NCBI GenBank assembly: GCA_009602725.1 | Contig: WELB01000026.1 | Span: 690,780-703,613 of the forward strand | Direction of reading: 5' to 3' | Origin: Spirogloea muscicola | Taxonomy: Eukaryota > Streptophyta > Zygnematophyceae > Spirogloeales > Spirogloeaceae | DNA length: 12,834 nucleotides | In this document: in pieces, positions 1-7,989 of the stretch | How positions within the stretch are numbered: the first letter of the stretch is position 1 | Layout of the letters: each line of letters opens with the position of its first letter | Notes under the pieces: generated by a model | What the model saw: only the letters and a program-made list of their open reading frames with translations | What the model was told of the DNA's origin: nothing | The model's database searches: none | Made by a program: the position numbers and the translations under genes

Positions 1-157
1 ACGTCAACCCGCCCCCGCCCGACGACCACGCGCCCCCTCGCACTCCTCGCGCCGCCCGCCGCCTGCAGTTGGCCCGGCCAACTACTAACCCGCAAACCCC
101 GGACCATTCCCCCGCCGCGCTCCAACCCCGGACTCCGTGGGAGCTCGCGCCGCCGCC
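1..157 (+). promoter_or_regulatory. C-rich leader/promoter-proximal sequence of the ascorbate oxidase gene
   Basis: The first 157 bases are very rich in C and in CCG/CGC words and end in a strong eukaryotic start context (GCCGCCATGGCG around position 158). No TATA box is visible. A 15-base near-perfect palindrome, GTTGGCC-C-GGCCAAC, lies at 68-82. This is probably 5' untranslated region and/or core promoter of the downstream gene; the transcription start cannot be seen. Confidence 0.4.
68..82. repeat. Short inverted repeat in the oxidase leader
   Basis: GTTGGCC and GGCCAAC face each other around a single C. Arms of 7 bp are perfect. It could be a binding site for a dimeric factor or a small hairpin, or chance in GC-rich sequence. 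Confidence 0.3.
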
Positions 158-3100
158 ATGGCGCCCGCGGCCTCCGCCGGCGGTCGCCGCCTCCGCCTCG
201 CCGCCATTGTCCTCGCCGCCGCGCTCGCCAGGTGGGGCTCCCCCAAGCTCCGTCCTACCATTTCCCCGCAGCCCAGCTGGCGACTCAGCTCCGTGCCATG
301 CCCTTTGGCGCTCCGCTGTGGGTCGCTCTGGCGACGCCTGTCACTCCCGCCTCGTGGCGAGCAGCTCCCTCGTACCCAGTCTATGCTGTCCGGATAGCAC
401 GAAGGAGGCTGGGCCAGCGAGCCGGAGCAGCACTGTAGGAGCATTGTTGCTAGCGCTGTCGTCGTCGCTGCAACCCGCGTCACGCGTCACGGAGTCGCTG
501 GCTTCTGAGCTGCCCGCCTGAAGCTTGTACGGAAGTTTAGCTGCCACGGAAATGGGCAGCATCCTAGCTTTGCAATGAGCCTGCACTGCATGTGATCTGC
601 CTCTGGGCGGTGCAGTTCGCTGGGCTGTCTATGTAAAAATTTTGGACACACAGTCTACTTTCCTGCGTGTGGAAGAAGCAGGACAGATTTTCTTGGGTGT
701 ATGTATCGTACTTCTGAAACTCGCAGACCCCAAAAGCGGCTCGTGACTCAAGTAATAGCTGGATGCGGAAGCGCATCAGCTGGAGTAGATTCAGCTGATA
801 CCCATTCCCTCTTCACGGTTGCTGTGTCATGCAGATGCGCCAGTGCTAAGGTGGTGACCTACAATCTGACCATCTCTCAAGGCTTCTGGGCACCCGACTG
901 TGTCAAGAAGGAGGTTCGTCGATCCGACACCTGCCAGCTGTACAAGCAGGATATTTAGCGAGAGCTTAGCTCCTGTTCTGAGGTCCTGTAATTGGGATGC
1001 TGTTTAGCTGCTGAGAGCGAAGAGACCATGTGCAGGTGACTGTGCCATGTTTGCAAAGACAGCCAGTGATCTGTCAATGGCTTTGAGTAGTAGCAAGAAC
1101 TTGGAGTCTCCCCACTCCTTTGGCCTTGAGAACTGCGCACCTGGGCGTGTTGCCAGATGGCTCGTTAAGAACCCCAGGCATGACAGGTGACTGGAACTCT
1201 TATCTGGCTTGTGCTGCTTACATCCAGATCATTCTCATCAACGGAGTCTTCCCAGGGCCCACTCTCACTGCAACCGAGGGCGACACTTTGGTGGTCAACG
1301 TGCTCAATCAGCTCGTCCACCAGGGCGTGACCATCCACTGGCACGGCATCCGGCAGTACAAGACGCCATACGCCGACGGGCCCGCCTACGTCACGCAGTG
1401 CCCCATCCAAACGGACGAGGTGTACCAGTACAAGTTCACACTTGACAAGGTCTGACCATCCATCTGCGAGGCACCAGGAGTTGGCTGCGCTGAATGCAAG
1501 AGCCTTGCTACGGCCAGAGCTTGTGGTGCAGACAAGCAATAACAGGCTAGGTGCTAGCTGCTGCTTAAGCTGCTGGTGATGAGTCCGCTGCTAAATGGAA
1601 TCGGAGCTCTGCTGACGATGAGCTGCTGATGGTGTAGCTGCCCGTTTGCCAGTGCAGTCCGGCACCTACTTCTATCATGGGCACTACGGCCTGCAGGTGT
1701 CGAATGGCCTGACCGGCCTCCTTATCGTCAAGGAGAGCTCCTCGCCGACAAAGTTGTCAAGCCGCTTTCCGTACAAGATAGACGGCGAGATCTCTCCGCT
1801 TCTCCTCAACGACTGGTGGCACATGAGCATAGACGAGCAGGCGGCGGGCCTGAACTCGATACCATTTGGTTGGGTTGGTGAGCCCCAGGTAAATGAAGAA
1901 CCACAGCAGATGGGTGACCTCATGACAAGTTGCCTTCACTCAGTCTCATACTCTTCCATCTCCCCAAGCTGGCACGGGACACGATCCGGACAAATGGCTA
2001 TGTATCACTTCACATAAGGTGTCTTGCTTGCTGGAGACCAGAGCAACATTTTCTGTGGGTTTTAAATCATTTGCGCTCATTTGCGCCCACCATGTCCAGA
2101 TAGTTTCAACGGTGTACTCCATCACTAGAGAGCTGATGCTGCTCTTGTACTCCTTGCAGTCGCTTCTGATCAATGGCAGGGGCAAGTACAACTGCAGCCT
2201 GGTGCCCAAGGCAACTGTTGGTTCAGGGGATGCACTCACGTGCAATTCCAGCTCCCCCTCCTGCTCCTTGCCAACCATGACAAATCAGCTTCAACCTGGT
2301 CAGTCCTGGCAAAGAGCTCTCAGCACTGCATCAGATTGCTCCTAGTGGGTGTTGTGTGGAAGGCTGCCGTGGTTGACTGACCATGAACTCCCCTTATACA
2401 GGCAACCAGTCATACGCTTGCAGAGAGAGTAGCTGTGTGCTCCTTTACCACCTCTGTAGTCTAACAGTGACTTGCCTTGCTCATCATTGACAGGGAAGAC
2501 ATATAGGTGGAGAATTGTCAGTGCGGCCTCTCTGTCAACGCTGAATCTTGTGGTCGAAGGCCACAGGCTCACAGTGGTAGTAGCAGATGGCTGGCTGATG
2601 CAGCCATTCACAGTTTCAACGCTCAACATTTACTCCGGCCAGGCTGTCGAAGTGCTTCTGACCACCTCAAAGGTACTCAAGGCACAGCCATCGGCGGGAG
2701 TCTTGCACTGCTGGTGGCCACCTGAACTGGACCGCAGATCAGGCCCATGCCTGATAGCAGACAGTCGCTGTCATAAATACGTGACGTACTCCTTCTCACA
2801 AGCAGGGTTACTGTTTATGTTACTTCCACAGGTTGCCAAGAACTACTGGATAGGCATCAATGTGCGTGGGCGCAAGCCAAGCACTCCCACCGGATTGGCG
2901 GTGCTTAATCTGGCAGGTTAACTTCATACTGCTGCAGCTTACATGATATGACACATGGGAAGCCTCAGCCACTGAGATCAGTGAAGAGCTCGCAGATCTA
3001 CTGGCACCTGCACTTTTTGGTGTACATAGGTCCAGCTAACAGTGGGCTGGATTGTGTCAGGTGTTAGTCGTTCCGCCTTGCCAACGACTGCTCCTCCTGT

Positions 3101-4421
3101 CAGCCCACTGTGGAATGACACGGCTTCTAGCAAGGCCCAGCTCATCCAGTACAAGGGGAGATACGACGTGCGCAGCACTGCCCCCAAAGTACCAAAGAAA
3201 GCTGACCGTCAGATCATCTTGGTTGGGACACAAAATCTCATAAATGGAGCCATTCGATGGGCTGTCAACAATCGATCATACGTCTTGCCTTCAACGCCCA
3301 TCCTACTCTCGCTTGCTGTAAGAAGGCGGTTACTCGACTCGTGCATACCTGGGCTAGCCCTGCTGCGGCCAACTCTGCACGCCCCTAAGATTGAGCCTTT
3401 CCTGGCCATTAACATTCTAGCTTGGCATCTAAGTTGGACACTCGGCTGCACGGCTTACTTGTGCAGGACAATGTCAAGAATGGCTTTGACGTGAGTCCGC
3501 CGCTTGACAAACCAGCCTATGTCTTCGACTACACTCAGCCTCCACCCAACAAGAATGCGACATTCGGTCAACAAGTGTACACATTGCAGCCGGGATCCAC
3601 TGTGGACATCGTCATTCAGAATACCAACACGTTGACACCAAGTAAAGCACCCCTGGCTGGCCGCAAAATGCTGCTCATATGAGCAGCAGGAGCTGGCCTT
3701 TATGGAAAAGCTCTTATTAGTTTCTCATGCTGCTCTTTGACAAACTTGCCTTGTGTGGTGCCTTATGCTGCTTGCCAACCCTCAAGCTCTGCAACCTCGT
3801 CCATGGCATGTACAAACCTGCAGACAATAGTGAGTACCATCCCTGGCATCTGCATGGACATTCATTTTGGGTCGTTGGCTATGGCGACGGTGCATTCAAG
3901 TCAGCCAGCGATCCTGCCAAGTACAACCTAGTGGATCCTCCATACAGGCACTCTTCACCTGTCCTCCCTTATGGCTGGACCACGTTCCGCTTCATTGCTG
4001 ACAACCCAGGCGCATGGAATTTCCACTGCCACATCATATGGCATCAGGTGCGACATCATGACATTCTCAACATGGCCTTTGCTTAGCCTTCGCCTTTGTC
4101 TGAGCTCTGTTAGCCACACAGTCTGCAGCTAGATGTTGCATTTAGTTTCCACCCCAGTATGACAGTAAGGAAGATTGCCCTGGTCCCCAAGCACAATTTG
4201 CCAACAAAGCCGGGCTGCATGAGAGGATTTTTATATATTTGTGGCGGCATGGCTTGGTCATTGTCAATGGAGCCGCCTCGATTGCAACCAGTCAACAGAT
4301 GTGGTGATATATCTGGCAATCGTTACTCACACAGGTCTTAGGAATGGAGGCTGTCTTTGTCATCCCCGGGAAATTTGGCGATGCACCAAAAGACACCAAA
4401 AAGTGCGGACTAATAGAGTGA
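158..4421 (+). CDS. AAO: L-ascorbate oxidase (secreted multicopper oxidase), complete, 11 exons
   Basis: Oxidises ascorbate with reduction of O2 to water, in the cell wall/apoplast. Exons: 158-231, 835-913, 1228-1449, 1658-1888, 2160-2298, 2494-2672, 2832-2916, 3061-3317, 3434-3641, 3824-4047, 4335-4421. All introns are GT-AG and the joined frame gives about 594 residues, close to the plant family (550-580). The start ATG has an ideal context and opens a signal peptide (basic RRLRL, then a hydrophobic stretch, likely cut after ASA near residue 29). Copper ligands: HWHG (His88, His90), YHGH (His132, His134), HPWHLHGH (His497, His500, His502), and [12 protein letters not shown] (His559, Cys560, His561, His565, axial Met570). 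Intact ligands argue against the copper-poor SKU5/SKS branch; [12 protein letters not shown] near residue 320 is typical of ascorbate oxidases. Cysteines in PDC, TQC, YNCS, LTC, PSC and KKCG match the three disulfides of the plant enzyme. NLT, NCS, NDT, NRS and NAT are possible N-glycosylation sites. The last intron separates the final His cluster from Met570. Intron 1 (603 nt) holds nothing I recognise. A laccase is less likely. Confidence 0.95.
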
Positions 4422-4529
4422 GCTGTGGATGCTGTCCGAGATTTGACATTTACGAGCTGCAAAGTCAGAGCGATGATCATGCCTGACTTTGCCTTTTTCC
4501 AATAATAAGACTGGCTCTCCCAATGCCTT

Positions 4530-4543
4530 CGAATAATTATTCG
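4530..4543. repeat. 14-bp perfect AT-rich palindrome
   Basis: CGAATAATTATTCG reads the same on both strands. It sits about 110 bases after the oxidase stop codon, just downstream of the AATAATAA-like stretch, so it may lie in the 3' end-forming region. Function unknown; chance is possible. Confidence 0.35.
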
Positions 4544-4671
4544 GTGTACGGGTAGAGCACAGACAAGGTGTTCCCCAAACCACTGATCTTCAGGCCAATT
4601 AACCATGGCGTTCTGTTTACACTCAGCAAGTGCCTTAAGTGGTGGAAATTCTTTCTTTATGCAGGCTGCGT

Positions 4672-4691
4672 CATGCATCTATTAATGCATG
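4672..4691. repeat. Inverted CATGCAT pair (RY-like motifs)
   Basis: CATGCAT (4672-4678) and ATGCATG (4685-4691) form a 7-bp inverted repeat with a 6-base spacer. CATGCA is the core of the RY element recognised by plant B3-domain factors. Lying about 1 kb upstream of the FHA start, it could be a distal regulatory site, but this is only a motif match. Confidence 0.25.
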
Positions 4692-4867
4692 TTTCTTGCC
4701 AAGTCTTGCTTGACCTTCAATTTACCGTGAAGGGATGCTTTGCGGCGGCTAGTCTTTCTGACTTGCGACTGCCAAGTAGAGGATACTAAGTGACTATCCT
4801 ACATGGGAGGTGAATACTTGTGTGGTTCAGCGCTTTTCGGCCCCTTCGGAATCTGTCAAGCCTCATC

Positions 4868-4886
4868 GGGCTGGCTTTCCCAGCCC
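4868..4886. repeat. Small intergenic hairpin
   Basis: GGGCTGG (4868-4874) and CCAGCCC (4880-4886) are perfect complements around a 5-base loop. No associated gene element was recognised. Confidence 0.25.
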
Positions 4887-5645
4887 TCCGCCCCATCGGA
4901 TGAGTACACATCTCCTTTTGAATTGATGATGACGTTCCAATCCATAGGTTGACCGCTGAACCTTCAATGATTTGACATGTCTTCACTAAGTGCAAATCCA
5001 CCTGAAGTCGTCCATGTGCTCACTATGGTCTCTTGTCAAGCGGAGCCTGGCAGTTTCAAGCAAAAGCCATCCCCATTTCCCCTACCTACGAGTCGTTACC
5101 TGCACTGGAGCCCAGATGGAAATCAGGACATTAGAGAATAGCAGGCGCTCTGAGGGAGATTTTTGGGAAACCATTATGGAAGCTGTGCTCATCAGCGCAC
5201 GTATCGTGTCTGCCGTGATGGGAGTTCGCTGCTCCACCATTAGCATGCAGACTAGTAAGCATAAACTAGCGGTGCTTGCACCTGTGCTGCTGTGCAACAT
5301 ATTTGCAGTGACGTAACTGCAAGTGCAATATTAGTAGAAGACAGCCACACGAGCAGCAAGGATACTCTCGAGCAGTGACGGCCATGCAGCATATGCCCAA
5401 GAAACCATGGCCCTGAGCACGATGTGCACGGCTGAGGGTCCTCCACTGAGACTTTTGTAGTAAGCAGTCTGCTCAGGAGTATGTCCAGTCTGCTCTATCA
5501 CGACAATTCCTCGGCATGCCGCAGAACAGAGCGAGCAGTCGAGCAGTGGGGAAGGTCAGTTGAGGATGAAGAGGTCAACAAAGATGGGCTCCTGGTCCAG
5601 TTCGTCGACAGGTCGCTGAGGGGTACCGTCGACAGCTTGCTCGAC

Positions 5646-5664
5646 GGCGGCGGCGGCGGCGGCG
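5646..5664 (+). repeat. GGC microsatellite abutting the FHA start codon
   Basis: Six GGC units plus one G run directly into the ATG at 5665. If transcribed, they form the last bases of the 5' UTR and could make a stable G-rich structure just before the start codon. An in-frame stop (TGA) lies upstream and no in-frame ATG precedes it, so the run is untranslated in the main frame, where it would read as poly-Ala. Confidence 0.7.
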
Positions 5665-7590
5665 ATGTCGGAGGAGGACGAGGCGGGCGGCAAGGTGGCG
5701 GGCGTGGCGAAGCTGGTGGGCGAGGACTTTGAGTTCGTGGTGCGCAAGTACAGCGTAACGCTGGGGCGCGCCAGCAAGCGCGGCGCAGTGGACCTCGACC
5801 TCGCGGCGCTCGGCGGCGGCATGAACATCTCCCGCCAGCACGCCTGCCTCTACTACTCCTTCGACCGCCGCCGGTGGGCCCTCGCCTCAACCCTAACCCT
5901 AACCCTGAACCCCTAAGTTGTAACTCCTAAGATCCAACCCCTTAGGAGCTACCATTCCTCACAACACTAGTGGCGCCATTGTCGCCGTGATGACGCTCTG
6001 AAGGCATAAGAGGAGCTGTGCGTAAACCCTGCCGTTAAATGTAGTAGCTGATCCCACCACCCTTGTAAGAGACTCCAATCTCAGCCAGCAGCCCCTCCGA
6101 TCGTTGTGGCGGTCACGTTAGCGCCGTCGTCTTGGCTGTGCCCGAGGCCAGGTTCGAGCTGGAGGTGCTGGGCAAGAACGGCCTGCACGTCGGCAGCGAG
6201 CTGCACCTAGGCGTTGGCCCAGCCGTGCCGCTGGCGTCTCAGGACCTGCTCCAGATCGGCGACAAGCTCTTCTACTTCCTCCTCCCCGCCGAGCTCAAGC
6301 CCAACGACTCCGCCGCTCACGACTCGCCCATCAAGGCCGCTGCTGCTCGCACTGACACCGCCACTGCTGCTGCAGCCCGTCCAGGCGGCTCTCCGCTCCA
6401 AGCAGGCCCACAGCCGGCCACTCCCGTTGATCGGCCAGCCATTGATGGTGTGACCTCAGTCCCTACACCGTTCGTTCACCTGTCCTTTGTCAAATAGCAT
6501 TGGCTGTGCCACGAGCTCAGTGGGTGTTGCCCTCGATATGTTAGCACTGCCCATTGCTGGCATTGTGCAGGTCTGGCCAAGCCAGCTGCGCCCTCCCGCC
6601 GGCAAGTCCTGCAGCCACCGGAAGGTGCTGCATCCGATAGTGAGCACCCTGGCAACAGCGGGAGCAGGTCGAGCCCCAACTCGGGTGGAGCAGCGCCTAA
6701 GAAAGGTGACGACCTTGATGAGGCAGGGCCAAGCCGGTCATGTGGCAGACACCAGCCTTCAGCACTGCCGCGCAACATGGTGCCTGAAACCTCAAGTGAA
6801 AAATAGCTAACTTCGCCTCGGCTCTGGTCCTAACACGGAACCTGGAGCTGCAAGTCTATCAGATCTGGATTCTGAAACCACACCTATGCTAGCTTTCTCT
6901 CTCACAAGTGGCGCTTTTGGGCTGCGAGCATGTCGCCATGCAGAAGCAGGAGAGCCACCGCGAGGGCCTGCGGCACCAGCATTTGCCACCGCGGTGGAGC
7001 TGCAGGTCAACGATGCCGTGGCTTCCATCCTGCACGCCAACAACCCCGGCGAGCCAATGGCGCTGGCCACTGTTAACCTGGAGGTGAGCTGCCCCCTTAC
7101 TTGCACCCCACTAGCGGGCCATGCCTGGGTCCCACTGCTTAGTCGTTGCCGCATCCCGCACTAGCATTTGCGCCAGGTGTGCCGTCCTAGATGGCTGCAA
7201 CGTATACTCCATTCTTAAGCGGCACCCAGACTTTTAGCCAGAATTGGTCACAAGCTTTTTCCCAGATCATAAAAGCCTGGACTCGCATCAGGCAGCTCTA
7301 GACTGAGCATAACATCTCCCGGCGGGGCTTGGTGCGGCGTTTGAGCGACACAGCTGCAGGCACAGTTTCCTGGCCTGTACGAGCAGGCGCAGCGTTTGGG
7401 CGTGCTACCGGTTGCCAACCAGCAGCCATCAAATGAGAAGCACTGGGCGGGCCTGGGCACACTGCTGGGCCGCAACACTCGCAACTTCACCCGCTCCGTG
7501 CGCCTCAAAGGGCGCGCCCTTGTCGACATGGTCGAGCTCCGGGCCCAGGCCTCCCGCCGCGAGCGCCGCAACATCGACCTCAACAACTAA
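5665..7590 (+). CDS. FHA2: FHA-domain protein, plant FHA2/FHL1-like, five modelled exons
   Basis: Likely nuclear adaptor that binds phosphothreonine peptides, related to plant FHA2 and to the FHA part of fungal Fhl1. Exons: 5665-5873, 6152-6447, 6571 to about 6705, a fourth ending at 7083, and 7360-7590 (stop 7588-7590). The FHA domain spans residues 17 to about 108: LGR at 33-35, GGGMNISRQH at 50-59 (Ser56, Arg57, His59), then FELEVLGKNG (71-80, Asn79) and DLLQIGDKLFYFLLP. Intron 1 cuts it in phase 2. A Ser/Pro/Ala/Gly-rich linker follows. The last two exons match the conserved C-terminal domain of plant FHA2 (NDAVASILHANNPGEPM; then a W-x-x-L-x-x-LL-type core). Uncertain: the exon 3 to exon 4 join. 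Donor 6706 fits in phase with acceptors giving starts at 6863, 6893 or 6944; these yield 336-363 residues against about 320 in Arabidopsis, from memory. Exon 5 could also start at 7354. The start lacks an in-frame ATG upstream. Confidence 0.88.
5889..5916 (+). repeat. Telomere-like (AACCCT)n tract in FHA intron 1
   Basis: Three exact AACCCT units (5889-5906) followed by a degenerate GAACCCCTAA. It begins 15 bases after the splice donor at 5874. The unit is the TTAGGG-type hexamer, not the TTTAGGG heptamer of most land plants. It holds the AACCCTAA core of the plant telo-box, which is known near the 5' ends and in first introns of translation-related genes. Either an interstitial telomeric scar or a telo-box-like regulatory element. 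Confidence 0.75.
5924..5948 (+). repeat. Intronic hairpin next to the telomere-like tract
   Basis: CTCCTAAG (5924-5931) pairs perfectly with CTTAGGAG (5941-5948) across a 9-base loop. It starts 8 bases after the telomere-like tract, and its loop ends in AACCC, so it may derive from decayed repeat units or be an independent stem in the intron RNA. Confidence 0.4.
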
Positions 7591-7989
7591 GCATTCCCAC
7601 AGCGTGCAAAAAGAACACAGAATCTTCAACACATCGCACCGGCCAACACCAAATTAAAGCCAAGCAGTCTTTCAGTGGGCCCCTGCACATGTGACAAACC
7701 CCTCGCTACTGAGGCCCTCGTGTCTAGGCTTCTCCTGCAGTGCTGTCAGTCAGAGCCATTGTTTTGGCGGATTGGCAATGCTCACTAAGAGCAAGAGCAG
7801 CTTTGCAAGCCAGCTCAAAGGCAATGTGGCTAAAAGTGGCTCAATGGGAATGTGGCTCGAGACCTGTTACTAGAGATACAAACAAAATAGCCGCCTACAA
7901 AGCTCAATTTAGTCAAGCAAGCTCGCAGCGATGCTGGCCGGAGGGCACAGCTGATTGGCCAGCTGGGTCCTGCCAGGTTGCTGGCACTT
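7591..7989. other. Tail-to-tail spacer between the FHA and F-box/LRR genes
   Basis: These 399 bases separate two convergent stop codons, so they should contain both 3' UTRs and both polyadenylation regions, probably overlapping. An AAATTAAAG stretch at about 7650-7658 could serve the FHA gene; on the other strand TTTGTA-like and T-rich words lie near 7875-7905. Apart from an imperfect direct repeat, no gene or RNA was seen. Confidence 0.6.
7814..7857. repeat. Imperfect direct repeat, 18 bp, two copies
   Basis: 7814-7831 and 7840-7857 match at 16 of 18 bases (pattern CTCAA-GG-AATGTGGCT), with a period of 26. It lies in the shared 3' region of two convergent genes. Probably a small local duplication. 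Confidence 0.4.

Larger units (their letters stand above)
4422..5664. other. Intergenic region between the oxidase and FHA genes, no gene seen
   Basis: After the oxidase stop there is about 1.2 kb, clearly richer in A+T than the flanking exons. It should hold the 3' UTR of the oxidase (an AATAATAA-like stretch at about 4500-4508 could serve as an A-rich polyadenylation element) and the promoter and 5' UTR of the FHA gene. Open frames here are short, lack conserved motifs and mostly lack good ATG contexts. I found no tRNA-like, rRNA-like or transposon-like sequence. Small inverted repeats inside it are listed separately. Confidence 0.6.

Noticed and set aside
137-158. Upstream in-frame GTG at 137 as the oxidase start
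   Set aside because: The ATG at 158 has an ideal eukaryotic context and gives a normal signal peptide; a GTG start is not expected.
1450-1657. Clustered GCTGCTG words in oxidase intron 3 as a possible repeat element
   Set aside because: The copies are irregular, without a constant period or flanking duplications; simple composition bias explains them.
4990-5316. A 108-codon + strand frame in the intergenic region
   Set aside because: It opens with GTG rather than ATG, shows no recognisable domain, and a similar-sized frame lies on the opposite strand; treated as chance.
5498-5890. Minus-strand frames over the FHA first exon
   Set aside because: They are shadows of the GGC run and the FHA coding frame; composition is Arg/Pro-rich low complexity with no motif.
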